A stretch of DNA of 64,000 nt. It comes from Nocardia pneumoniae NBRC 100136 (lineage in GTDB: Bacteria; Actinomycetota; Actinomycetes; Mycobacteriales; Mycobacteriaceae). The notes under the pieces are model-generated. The model made no database searches. It was not told where the DNA came from and was given only the letters and a program-made list of their open reading frames with translations. Shown one piece after another: positions 25,336-34,006 of this stretch (position 1 is its first letter; each line of letters begins with the position of its first letter). The position numbers and the translations under genes were made by a program. Location of the stretch: positions 49,511-113,510 of the forward strand of contig NZ_BAGF01000050.1 in the NCBI RefSeq assembly GCF_000308755.1, read 5' to 3'.

Positions 25336-26225
25336 TCGTGCAGACCGATCCGCGCGCCCCGCGCGTGGTGCTGGTCGGACCGCCGGGAGCGGGGAAGTCC
25401 ACGATCGGCCGCAAGCTCGCCAGGGAACTCGGTGTCGAGCTGTACGACACCGACGCCGGTATCGAGCGCGAGACCGGTCGCACCATTCCGGAGATCTTCG
25501 CCGAAGACGGTGAGCCCGAATTCCGCAGGATCGAAGAGCGGGTGGTGCGCCGCGCCATCCTGGCCGAGCGCGGCGTCGTCTCTCTCGGCGGCGGCGCGGT
25601 GCTGTCCGCGGACACCAGGGCGCTGCTGCGCAACCGCACCGTCGTCTACCTGGAAATCAGCGTGGCCGAGGGCCTGCGGCGCACCGGAGCGAGCACGCAG
25701 CGGCCGCTGCTCAACGGCGCGGATCCCGGCGCGAAGTACCGCGAGCTGATGCGCACCCGCCGCCCGCTCTACCGCGAGGTCGCCACCGTCCGGGTACGCA
25801 CCGACGGCCGCAGCCCGGGCCGGGTGGTGCGGATGATCATGTCCAGGCTGGGCATGGAACCGGCGGAGCGCGCCGCGACCGAGCCCGGTCTCCGGCCGCC
25901 GTCCAGCGGAATCCCACAGGGCAGCAGCCGCTCCCGGGCCAGGCGCCGCGCCAGAGCCAGGGCGGCCGCTCGGCGCAAAGCCGCGGAACAAGGCGAGAGC
26001 ACCGATACCGGGGCCGGTCCCGCGCAGGAACCCGGAGCCACCACAGCTGCTCGGGTCCGTCGCGCCCGCAGGGGGTCCACGAGCGAACCCGACGCCGCCG
26101 GCGGTGTGGGTACCGGTGACCCGTCAGCAGGCAGCCGAACCAGGCGCGCCCGCGCACGCCGTGCCCGCGCACGGGCACGGCAGCAGTCGACAACAGCACC
26201 AACAGAATCGGAGCAAGCCACGTGA
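25332..26225 (+). CDS. aroK: Shikimate kinase with long Arg/Ala-rich C-terminal tail
   Basis: A 297-residue protein. Residues 1-175 are a complete shikimate kinase: P-loop GPPGAGKST (16-24), the DTDAGIE magnesium/shikimate site (40-46), SLGGGAV (84-90) and the RPLL lid. Residues 176-297 form a basic low-complexity tail with runs such as RSRARRRARARAAARRKAA, absent from ordinary ~170-residue AroK proteins. The frame is open and overlaps both neighbours by 4 bases, so the tail appears genuinely translated. Role of the tail unknown. Confidence 0.93.
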   Translation: MIVQTDPRAPRVVLVGPPGAGKSTIGRKLARELGVELYDTDAGIERETGRTIPEIFAEDGEPEFRRIEERVVRRAILAERGVVSLGGGAVLSADTRALLRNRTVVYLEISVAEGLRRTGASTQRPLLNGADPGAKYRELMRTRRPLYREVATVRVRTDGRSPGRVVRMIMSRLGMEPAERAATEPGLRPPSSGIPQGSSRSRARRRARARAAARRKAAEQGESTDTGAGPAQEPGATTAARVRRARRGSTSEPDAAGGVGTGDPSAGSRTRRARARRARARARQQSTTAPTESEQAT

Positions 26226-27343
26226 CAGAGCCGAGTCGTCTCGAAGTCCGGACCGCCGACCCGTATCCGGTGATCATCGGCCGCGGGTTGCTCGGCGAAC
26301 TCGTCGAGTCGGTCACCGGCGCGGCCACGGGTGTGCGCACGGTGGCGATCTTCCACCAGCCGCCGCTCGCCGAGACCGCCGAGGTGGTGCGCAAGGCGTT
26401 GGCGGACACCGGCATCGACGCCCACCGGATCGAGATCCCGGACGCCGAGGCGGGTAAAGACCTCGCCGTCGCCGGGTTCTGCTGGGAGGTGCTCGGGCGC
26501 ATCGGCCTGACCCGCAACGACGTCGTGGTCAGCCTCGGCGGCGGCGCGGCGACCGACCTGGCCGGGTTCGTCGCCGCCACCTGGATGCGCGGGGTGCGCA
26601 TCGTGCACGTGCCCACCACGCTGCTGGCCATGGTCGACGCGGCGGTCGGCGGCAAGACGGGCATCAACACCGAGGCGGGCAAGAACCTCGTCGGCTGCTT
26701 CCACGAACCGGCCGCCGTGCTGGTCGACCTGGCCACGCTGGAAACGGTGCCGCGCAACGAGATCGTGGCGGGCATGGCCGAGATCATCAAGGCCGGTTTC
26801 ATCGCCGATCCGGTGATCCTCGACCTCGTGGAGCGCGATCCGGAGGCCGCCCTCGATCCGGCCGGTGACGTGCTGCCCGAACTGATCCGCCGCGCGATCC
26901 AGGTGAAGGCCGACGTGGTGGGGGCGGACCTGAAGGAGTCCAGCCTCCGCGAGATCCTCAACTACGGCCACACCCTCGGCCACGCGATCGAGCGGCGGGA
27001 GCGTTACCGCTGGCGGCACGGCGCCGCCGTCTCCGTCGGCTTGGTCTTCGCCGCCGAGCTGGGCCGCCTCGCGGGACGGCTCGACGACGCCACCGCCGAC
27101 CGCCACCGCGCCATCCTGTCCGCCGTCGGCTTGCCGACCAGCTACGACGCCGACGCGCTGCCCCAGCTGCTGGACGCCATGCAGACCGACAAGAAGACCC
27201 GCTCCGGCGTGCTGCGCTTCGTCGTGCTCGACGGCTTGGCCAAGCCCGGTCGCCTGGAAGGGCCGGATCCGACCCTGCTGGCGGCCGCGTACTCGGCGAT
27301 CGCTCGCGAGGACAGCCCCAGCGGCGGCGCGGTCCTGCTGTAA
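26222..27343 (+). CDS. aroB: 3-dehydroquinate synthase
   Basis: A 373-residue NAD- and metal-dependent cyclase for the second shikimate-pathway step. Seen: SLGGGAATDLAGFVAATWMRG (NAD site), TTLLAMVDAAVGGKTGIN, EIIKAG, and the metal-binding NYGHTLGHAIE and WRHGAAVSVGLVFAAEL. GTG start overlapping aroK (GTGA). aroQ, usually next in related genomes, is absent here. Confidence 0.97.
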   Translation: MTEPSRLEVRTADPYPVIIGRGLLGELVESVTGAATGVRTVAIFHQPPLAETAEVVRKALADTGIDAHRIEIPDAEAGKDLAVAGFCWEVLGRIGLTRNDVVVSLGGGAATDLAGFVAATWMRGVRIVHVPTTLLAMVDAAVGGKTGINTEAGKNLVGCFHEPAAVLVDLATLETVPRNEIVAGMAEIIKAGFIADPVILDLVERDPEAALDPAGDVLPELIRRAIQVKADVVGADLKESSLREILNYGHTLGHAIERRERYRWRHGAAVSVGLVFAAELGRLAGRLDDATADRHRAILSAVGLPTSYDADALPQLLDAMQTDKKTRSGVLRFVVLDGLAKPGRLEGPDPTLLAAAYSAIAREDSPSGGAVLL

Positions 27344-27392
27344 GCCGGGATTCTGCGCATGGCCGGGGCCGTGCGCACTGCTTCTGATACGC

Positions 27393-27422
27393 GAACGGCG
27401 CGTCCCTCGGGACGCGCCGTTC
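27393..27422. terminator. Bidirectional terminator between aroB and the B-4DMT gene
   Basis: A perfect 13-bp stem GAACGGCGCGTCC/GGACGCGCCGTTC with a CTCG loop lies between convergent aroB (ends 27343) and the membrane protein gene (ends 27432). Confidence 0.88.
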
Positions 27423-27431
27423 GTCGTCGGC

Positions 27432-27911
27432 TCAGACCGCGGTGCCCGCGGCGGAGTAGAGCGACGGCGGCGTGGACCGGCCCTTGCCGCCCTGCCGCTC
27501 GGCCAGCATGCGCCCGAGGCCGACGCCGATCAGCGCGGGCACGAAGATCAGCAGGATGATGAACGACGCGCCCGCCGTCACTTCGAAGAGCAGGCCGTTG
27601 TCCCCGAGATCGAACCGGGGCAGCCAGTCCAGAATCCAGGCGACCAGACCGCTGCCGACACCGCCCGCGACCGCGGCTTTCAGCCACAGCAGGGTCAGAT
27701 CGGCTCCGCGTTCCGGGTCGGGGCTGGTGGCACGGTCCCTGCGGCCGTCCAGCACGCCCCACGCCACGATGGCCCCGACCAGCACGATCAGGCACAGAAT
27801 GCGCATCAGCGCGCCGTGCGTCGGCCAGTACACCATCGCGAACCCGAGCAGGACACGCATCGCCACCACCAGCGCGCCGAGCACGACCGCCCGCAACACC
27901 CAAGCACTCAT
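27432..27911 (-). CDS. B-4DMT-like membrane protein
   Basis: A 159-residue protein with four predicted membrane segments (about 4-25, 33-52, 77-97, 111-132), matching the bacterial 4-TMS drug/metabolite-like family found beside aro and pepQ genes in mycobacteria (Rv2536 position). MSAWVLRAVVLGALVVAMRVLLG is the family-like N-terminus, so I chose ATG 27911; ATG 27923 adds 4 residues. Transport activity is not established. Confidence 0.8.
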   Translation of the reverse strand: MSAWVLRAVVLGALVVAMRVLLGFAMVYWPTHGALMRILCLIVLVGAIVAWGVLDGRRDRATSPDPERGADLTLLWLKAAVAGGVGSGLVAWILDWLPRFDLGDNGLLFEVTAGASFIILLIFVPALIGVGLGRMLAERQGGKGRSTPPSLYSAAGTAV

Positions 27912-27961
27912 GCCGAACACCATAGCTGTGTTCTCGGGTAGCGCCTACGGCTCCGGGGATC

Positions 27962-28216
27962 TCAGTTGGACGGAACCCAGAGGTCGTACCTACCGCTACC
28001 GTCATTTCGCGGAACGCACTGCGCCCGATCATTCCAGAGCGGCGCGTCCTTCAGGCAGCTTGCCAGCGAGACGTTCGACGCCGATGACACGCATTGGAAC
28101 CCCCAGGTCGGCTGCGCCGATGCGCAGCCATCGGCCTTTGCCACCGACTGTCCGCCGAACACGAACGCGGACGCGGCGATCGCCATCGCGGTGACGACCC
28201 CGATTCGAATGCACAC
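27962..28216 (-). CDS. Small secreted four-cysteine protein
   Basis: An 84-residue precursor with a Sec signal peptide (CIRIGVVTAMAIAASAFVFG...) and a likely cut after SVAKA, leaving about 55 residues with four cysteines, probably two disulfides, and the sequence CLKDAPLWNDRAQCVPRNDG. GTG start with AGGGAGGGGAG just upstream. No family recognised. It lies downstream of aroE by 92 bp but may have its own promoter. Confidence 0.7.
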   Translation of the reverse strand: MCIRIGVVTAMAIAASAFVFGGQSVAKADGCASAQPTWGFQCVSSASNVSLASCLKDAPLWNDRAQCVPRNDGSGRYDLWVPSN

Positions 28217-28308
28217 AACGCTCCCCTCCCTGTGAAACACATTGGCTAGCAGAATAATACGGGGGTCACGGCAGCGGAAGAGCATGGCCGCCACCAGCAG
28301 AACTCGTA

Positions 28309-29136
28309 TCAGGTATCGGATCGATTTCCCTCGTCCAGCGCAGCCGCCATCTCAGCGCGCGGCGCTGGCTGCCCGGTGAACAGCTCGACCTGCCCGTATG
28401 CCTGGTTCAGCAGCATCTGCAGACCGCTGACCACCGTGTGCCCGGCTCGCGCCACCGCCTCGGCCAGCGGTGTCGGCCACGGGTTGTAGATCGCGTCGAG
28501 GACCACCGGGGCCGCTGCCACCGAAGCCGCGACGGCTGCCGCCGCCGTCGCCGGGATGGTGCTCACCACGGCGCCTGCCGCCGCGCATACGGCAGCGAGG
28601 GAATCCGCATCGAATCCGGCCGGAGACGCAACCATCCCCAGCCGCTCGGCGAGTTCCAGTGCACTGCGCGCCCGTCCGGCGTCCCGCGCGACCACGGTCA
28701 CCGACTCGGCGCCCAGCTCCGACAACGCAAGCAGAGCGGGCCGCGCGGTGCCGCCCGCACCCAGCACGACGCCCTGACCCAGCTCCGTGACTCCGCCGCC
28801 GCGGAGCGCGCCGAGCACGCCGTCCACGTCAGTACAGTCAGCCAGCCAGCCTTTGTCGGTGCGGACCAAGGTGTTGGCCGATCCGACCAGCACGGCCCGG
28901 TCGGTGCGCTCGTCCGCATAGGCCAGTGCCGCTTCCTTGCCGGGCATGGTCACCGAGAGCCCGACCCATTCCGGCCCGAGCCCGTCGACCAGCCCGGGCA
29001 GCTGCTCGGCCGAGCATTCGATGCGCTCGTAGGTCCAGTTCAACCCGAGCGCGCGATACGCGGCCAGATGCAGCTGCGGCGATCGTGAGTGCGCGATCGG
29101 CTTGCCGAGCACCGCCGCCTTGCGACTATCGGCCAC
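28309..29136 (-). CDS. aroE: Shikimate dehydrogenase
   Basis: A 275-residue NADP-dependent enzyme. SRSPQLHLAAYRALG binds shikimate; catalytic K67 (TMPGKEAAL) and D103 (CTDVDG) are present; the Rossmann motif is GAGGTARPALLAL. The GTG start overlaps the mltG stop by 11 bases. It ends the alaS-ruvX-mltG-aroE operon. Confidence 0.95.
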   Translation of the reverse strand: MADSRKAAVLGKPIAHSRSPQLHLAAYRALGLNWTYERIECSAEQLPGLVDGLGPEWVGLSVTMPGKEAALAYADERTDRAVLVGSANTLVRTDKGWLADCTDVDGVLGALRGGGVTELGQGVVLGAGGTARPALLALSELGAESVTVVARDAGRARSALELAERLGMVASPAGFDADSLAAVCAAAGAVVSTIPATAAAAVAASVAAAPVVLDAIYNPWPTPLAEAVARAGHTVVSGLQMLLNQAYGQVELFTGQPAPRAEMAAALDEGNRSDT

Positions 29137-30625
29137 CGCTGTCCTTGGAGCTGTCGAGAATGCCGCTGCGCTGCGCCCGTGCGATCAGGCGCAGATGCTC
29201 TTGGTAGTCGTCGGTGAACAGGGTGGTGCCCTGCTTGTCGACGGTGACGAAGTACAGCCACGGCCCTGGCTCGGGGTTCTCCATGGCACGCAACGCGTTC
29301 AACGACGGCGCGGCGATCGGGGTCTGCGGCAGACCACGCATCGCATAGGTGTTCCAGGGCGTTTCCTGGGCGCGGTCGGCGTCGGTGGTCGCCACCTCGG
29401 TGCGATCCAGCGTGTAGTTCACCGTCGAGTCGAACTGCAGCATCTGATCGACCCGCAGCCGGTTCACGATCACCCGTGCCACCTTGCCCATGTCCTGGGG
29501 TTTCGCCTCACGTTCCACCAGCGAGGCGGCGATCAGCGTCTCATACGGCGTCAGTTTCGTTTCGGCGCCGGACTGCAGCAGTCCGGTGGATTCATAGCTT
29601 TTCGCGCTCGCGCTCACCAATTGCCCCAGGATCTGCTCCGGCGTCCCGCTCGGATCGAAATCCCACGTGCCCGCGGCGATCAGGCCTTCCAGCTGCCTCG
29701 TCCGGTCCGGGCAGTCCTTGACACCCTGCACCGCCCACGCGGGCACCCCGAGCGCGGCAAGGTCCAGGCTCGCGCCCGCGGCATCGAGCTGTTCGTAGGT
29801 CACGCATTTCTGGCTGGCGCCGGTGCCGATGCAGCTGGCCTCCGCGATCTTGCGGTAGATGCCGTCATACCGCCCGCCGGTGCTCATGTCGTGTTGGTCG
29901 TGCAGCAGCCGTCCCTCGGAGACAACCAGGTTGCCGACCCTGGACTGCTTTCCGACCAGGGCGGACACCGCCTCCGCGGCGGGGCTGCGGCTGGGGATGG
30001 CGTAGAAACCGGGCTGCACCGCGCTCATGTTCGAATTGCGTACGGCCGCTTCGTAGAACGCGCCCGTGCTCGCGACCACACCGCGTTCGACCATGGTCGC
30101 GGCGATCTGCTGGGCGGTGTCGCCGGGATGCACCTGCACGACCACCAGAGGTCCGGCCGGACCGGCGTAGTCGTCCGGGGCGCCCAGGCTGTCGACGAGC
30201 TTCATGCCCGCGAAAATCGCGGCACCGGCGAACAGGAGCACGAAGACACCGGCGACCATCCATAGGTTCCTGCGCCGCCGCTTGCGCTGAACGGCCTTAC
30301 GCGAGGCAGCGCGCGAACGCCTGCCGCGCCGCGAGCGGGTGGGACGCTCCGGCTCGACGCGCTTCGGGCGGCGCGCCGTCTCCTGCCGAGCGGCCCCGGG
30401 GCGCCGGGCGCCACGCCGCGGGGCGGGCGGTGGCGGCGCGGGTGGCTCGTCGTCATCCACGTCATCCACGTCATCCACGTAGCGAGGGATGACGGCGGTG
30501 TCGTCGTCGTAGTCGTCGTACACGTCGCGCTCGTGCGCGGCCCAGGCCTGGTCGTCTCTGCGGTAACGCCGATCAGCTTCACGCTGTCGGAACAGTTCCT
30601 CGGCCCGCGCCCACCGATCCGTCAT
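29126..30625 (-). CDS. mltG: Endolytic murein transglycosylase MltG
   Basis: A 499-residue inner-membrane enzyme that cuts nascent glycan strands. Residues 1-119 are a cytoplasmic charged tail (acidic, Pro-rich, then strongly basic), 121-142 is the single membrane span, then a LysM-like segment and the catalytic domain with LIAASLVEREAKPQDMGKVARVIVNRL, where the Glu of VEREA is catalytic. ATG 30625 overlaps ruvX by 4 bases. A 9-bp tandem repeat in the tail encodes VDD units. Confidence 0.94.
   Translation of the reverse strand: MTDRWARAEELFRQREADRRYRRDDQAWAAHERDVYDDYDDDTAVIPRYVDDVDDVDDDEPPAPPPPAPRRGARRPGAARQETARRPKRVEPERPTRSRRGRRSRAASRKAVQRKRRRRNLWMVAGVFVLLFAGAAIFAGMKLVDSLGAPDDYAGPAGPLVVVQVHPGDTAQQIAATMVERGVVASTGAFYEAAVRNSNMSAVQPGFYAIPSRSPAAEAVSALVGKQSRVGNLVVSEGRLLHDQHDMSTGGRYDGIYRKIAEASCIGTGASQKCVTYEQLDAAGASLDLAALGVPAWAVQGVKDCPDRTRQLEGLIAAGTWDFDPSGTPEQILGQLVSASAKSYESTGLLQSGAETKLTPYETLIAASLVEREAKPQDMGKVARVIVNRLRVDQMLQFDSTVNYTLDRTEVATTDADRAQETPWNTYAMRGLPQTPIAAPSLNALRAMENPEPGPWLYFVTVDKQGTTLFTDDYQEHLRLIARAQRSGILDSSKDSGGR
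30452..30478. repeat. Three perfect 9-bp tandem repeats inside mltG
   Basis: GTCATCCAC occurs three times head to tail, encoding repeated Val-Asp-Asp on the minus strand in the disordered MltG cytoplasmic tail. Unit length is a multiple of three, so copy changes would keep the frame. Confidence 0.85.
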
Positions 30626-31185
30626 GCATCGTCTCCGGACGACGCAGAACGTCCCGTTTCCACCGACCTCAACACCGCACTCCGTTCGTCCAACCATCCT
30701 TGCAGGATCGACACGGCCGCCGCCTGATCGATCACCTGCCGCTGGCCACGCGCGCGAACTCCACTGTCCCGCAATGCACGTGCAGCAGACACCGTAGTCA
30801 AACGTTCGTCGGAAAGCCGGACCGGCACCGGCGCGACAGCGGCCCGCAATCGTTCAGCGAATGCGGTGGCCAGCGTAGCGGCAGTGCCCTTCTCCCCGCG
30901 CAATGTTCGCGGTAATCCAACGATGACCTCGACGGCTTCATACTCCCGCACAATTTCGGCAATTCTCCCGATATCGGGTGCGGGGGCCTCGCGGCGCCGC
31001 TGTTTCGCCCGCGGCACGGTCTCCACCGGCGTGGCGAGAATGCCGTCGGGATCGCACGCGGCGACCCCGATCCGGACGCTGCCGACGTCGACACCGATCC
31101 GTCTGCCTCGACCGGGATCGGTGGCGGGATCCGGACGGTCGGCGCCGCGGGGCGCCGACCGCTCCGGTTCTTCGGCGTCGCCCAT
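30622..31185 (-). CDS. ruvX: Holliday junction resolvase-like protein YqgF/RuvX
   Basis: A 187-residue RNase H-fold nuclease implicated in pre-16S rRNA processing. RRIGVDVGSVRIGVA carries the first catalytic Asp (D33); VEVIVGLPRTLRGEKG, RLSDERLTT and a final DQAAA follow. The first ~28 residues form a charged extension. ATG 31185 overlaps the alaS stop (TGATG); GTG 31188 is possible. Confidence 0.93.
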   Translation of the reverse strand: MGDAEEPERSAPRGADRPDPATDPGRGRRIGVDVGSVRIGVAACDPDGILATPVETVPRAKQRRREAPAPDIGRIAEIVREYEAVEVIVGLPRTLRGEKGTAATLATAFAERLRAAVAPVPVRLSDERLTTVSAARALRDSGVRARGQRQVIDQAAAVSILQGWLDERSAVLRSVETGRSASSGDDA

Positions 31186-33854
31186 CACCCGGCTAGTTCG
31201 GTCACCCGCGCGCGGACCGCGGCCAGGCCCGCCGGAATGCCCGAGGGATCCGATCCGGCGCCCTGGGCCATCTCGGGCTTGCCGCCGCCCCGCCCAGCGA
31301 TGCTGGGGCCGAAGCTGCCGACCAGATCACCGGCCTTGATGCCGAGTTCCTGGGCGGGCTTGTTCACGGCGACCACGAACGGCACCTTGCCGTCGGTGTT
31401 GCCGAGCAGCACCACCACGGCGGGCTCACTACCGAACCGGCCGCGGATATCGGTGGCCAGCGTCCGCAGATCGCCCGCGGGCACCCCTTCCGGCGCGGCC
31501 ACGGCGACCAGCAGCAGACGACCGATCCGCTCGGCCTCGTCGGCGAACTTGCCCGCCGAGGAGAGCACCGCGGCCATCTTGGTGCGCTCGAGCTCCTTCT
31601 CGGCCGCCTTGAGCCGCTCCACCAGCTGCTCGACGCGCCCGGGCACCTCTTCCGAGGGCACCTTCAGCGCGGAGGCGACACCGGCCAGCAGGGCACGCTC
31701 CTTGGCCAGGTACTTGTAGGAGTCCAGGCCGACGAACGCCTCGACACGACGCACGCCGGAGCCGACCGACGACTCGCCGAGCACCGTGATCGGGCCGATC
31801 TGCGAGGAATGCTGCACGTGCGTGCCACCGCACAGCTCCATGGAGAACGGGCCACCGATCTCCACCACGCGGACCTCGTTGCCGTAGTTCTCGCCGAACA
31901 GCGCGAGCGCTCCCATCTGCTTGGCCTTCGGCAGGTCGGTCACGAAGGTGTTCACCGGGAAGTCGGCGCCGACCGCGTCATTCGACACGGCCTCGATGTC
32001 GGCCTTCTGCTGTTCGGACAGCTGGCCCTGCCAGTTGAAGTCGAAGCGCAGGTAGCCCGGCTTGTTCAGCGAACCCGCCTGCACCGCGTTGGGGCCGAGC
32101 ACCTGCCGCAGCGCGGCGTGCACCATGTGCGTGCCGGAGTGCCCCTGCGTGGCCCCGCGCCGCCAGGCCGGGTCGGCCTGCGCGAGGACGACATCGCCCT
32201 CGGTGATCTGGCCGTGTTCGACCGTGGTCTTGTGCACCCACAGCTTCTTGGCGATCTTCTGCACGTCGTTCACCCGCAGCTTCAGGCCCGACGACGCGGT
32301 GATCGTGCCGCGGTCGGCGATCTGGCCGCCGGCCTCGGCGTAGAGCGGGCTGCGATCCAGGATCACCTCGACGTCCTGGCCCGCGGTCGCGGTCGGCACC
32401 CGCACGCCGTCGGCGATCAAGGCCAGCACCGTGGCTTCGGAGGTCAGCTCGTCGAAACCGGTGAACTCGGTGGCGCCGCGGTCGACGAGCTCCTTGTAGA
32501 TCGTGAGGTCCGCGTGCGCGTGCTTGCGCGCCTGGGCGTCCTCCTTGGCGCGCTGGCGCTGCTCGGCCATGAGCGAGCGGAAGCCTTCCTCGTCGACCGA
32601 CAGTCCGGCCTCGGCGGCCATCTCCAGGGTCAGATCGATCGGGAAGCCGTAGGTGTCGTGCAGGGTGAACGCGTCCGATCCGGCGATCGTCGTGCCGCCC
32701 TTGGCCTTCACCGCGGCGGCGGTGTTGTCGAACAGGGTGGAGCCGGTGTTCAGCGTCTTGAGGAACGCCGTCTCCTCGCCGACCGCGACGGTCTCGATGC
32801 GGCGGTAGTCGGTGGCCAACTCCGGGTAGGAGGGGGCCATCAGATCGCTCACGACCTTCATGAACTCGCCCATCACCGGCTTCTCGGCACCGAGCAGCCG
32901 GGCCGAGCGCACGATGCGGCGCAGCAGGCGGCGCAGCACGTAGCCGCGACCGTCGTTGCCCGGGTTCACGCCGTCGGAGATCAGCATGGCGGCGGTGCGG
33001 GCGTGGTCGGCGATCACGCGGAAACGCACGTCGTCCTCGTGCCGCACGCCGTAGGAGCGCCCGGTCAGCTCCTCGGCCTTGTCGATGATCGGACGCAGCA
33101 GGTCGGTCTCGTAGACGTTGTCCACGCCCTGCAGCAGCAGGGCGATCCGCTCGACCCCCATGCCGGTGTCGATGTTCTTCTTCGGCAGCGACCCGACCGG
33201 CGGATGCCCCAGCTTCGGGCTCAGCTCGCCACGGATGTCCTGCATGAAGACGAGATTCCAGATCTCCAAGTAGCGGTCCTCGTCGGCGACCGGCCCGCCG
33301 TCGCGGCCGTGCTCGGGTCCGCGGTCGTAGTAGATCTCCGAGCACGGGCCACCCGGGCCGGGCACGCCCATATCCCAGTAGTTGTCCTTGCCGTCGCGGA
33401 ACTGGATGCGTTCCTCGGGAATCCCAGCGACCCGCTTCCAGATCTCGGCCGCTTCCGGGTCGTCCTGGTACACGGTCACCCAGATCCGCTCGGGATCGAA
33501 TCCGTAACCGCCTTCGTCCTGCGGCTTGGAGATCAGCTCCCAGGCGAGGCTGATCGCCCCCTCCTTGAAGTAGTCGCCGAAGGAGAAGTTCCCCGCCATC
33601 TGGAAGAACGTGTTGTGCCGCGTCGTGACGCCGACCTCTTCGATGTCGCCGGTGCGCACGCATTTCTGCACGCTGGTCGCCCGCGGGTAGGGCGGCGCCT
33701 CCTGACCCAGGAAGTACGGCTTGAACTGGACCATGCCCGCGTTGACGAACAGCAGGTTCGGGTCGGCCAGGATCAGCGAGGCACTCGGCACCTCGGTATG
33801 GCCGGCACGGAGGAAATGGTCCAGGAAACGCCGTCGGATCTCGTGGGTCTGCAC
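31185..33854 (-). CDS. alaS: Alanine--tRNA ligase
   Basis: An 889-residue class II synthetase. The N-terminus TRHNTFFQMAGNFSFGDYFKEGAI is the catalytic core; the editing site HSGTHMVHAALR and the zinc motif CGGTHV follow; the C-terminal DHHA1 oligomerisation domain closes with GRGGGKPEMAQG. GTG start, as in mycobacterial AlaS. First gene of the alaS-ruvX-mltG-aroE operon, 152 bp from rarA. Confidence 0.97.
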   Translation of the reverse strand: MQTHEIRRRFLDHFLRAGHTEVPSASLILADPNLLFVNAGMVQFKPYFLGQEAPPYPRATSVQKCVRTGDIEEVGVTTRHNTFFQMAGNFSFGDYFKEGAISLAWELISKPQDEGGYGFDPERIWVTVYQDDPEAAEIWKRVAGIPEERIQFRDGKDNYWDMGVPGPGGPCSEIYYDRGPEHGRDGGPVADEDRYLEIWNLVFMQDIRGELSPKLGHPPVGSLPKKNIDTGMGVERIALLLQGVDNVYETDLLRPIIDKAEELTGRSYGVRHEDDVRFRVIADHARTAAMLISDGVNPGNDGRGYVLRRLLRRIVRSARLLGAEKPVMGEFMKVVSDLMAPSYPELATDYRRIETVAVGEETAFLKTLNTGSTLFDNTAAAVKAKGGTTIAGSDAFTLHDTYGFPIDLTLEMAAEAGLSVDEEGFRSLMAEQRQRAKEDAQARKHAHADLTIYKELVDRGATEFTGFDELTSEATVLALIADGVRVPTATAGQDVEVILDRSPLYAEAGGQIADRGTITASSGLKLRVNDVQKIAKKLWVHKTTVEHGQITEGDVVLAQADPAWRRGATQGHSGTHMVHAALRQVLGPNAVQAGSLNKPGYLRFDFNWQGQLSEQQKADIEAVSNDAVGADFPVNTFVTDLPKAKQMGALALFGENYGNEVRVVEIGGPFSMELCGGTHVQHSSQIGPITVLGESSVGSGVRRVEAFVGLDSYKYLAKERALLAGVASALKVPSEEVPGRVEQLVERLKAAEKELERTKMAAVLSSAGKFADEAERIGRLLLVAVAAPEGVPAGDLRTLATDIRGRFGSEPAVVVLLGNTDGKVPFVVAVNKPAQELGIKAGDLVGSFGPSIAGRGGGKPEMAQGAGSDPSGIPAGLAAVRARVTELAG

Positions 33855-34006
33855 AGATATCCAGCCTACCGGTGCGATGCACGCGAATATCCATCGCCCG
33901 GGCGCGGTGCGTCCCCGGGAGCGGTCGGCGAACCCGATCCGGAAGCGGCCGGGTCTCCGGCGTCATACCCACCGGCTCGAGCATCGCTCTCTCGGGTGGC
34001 CGGGCC

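Noticed and set aside
25860..26222. A frameshift or fusion creating the AroK tail
   Set aside because: The frame is continuous, codon bias stays normal, and the 4-base overlap with aroB fits a designed end.
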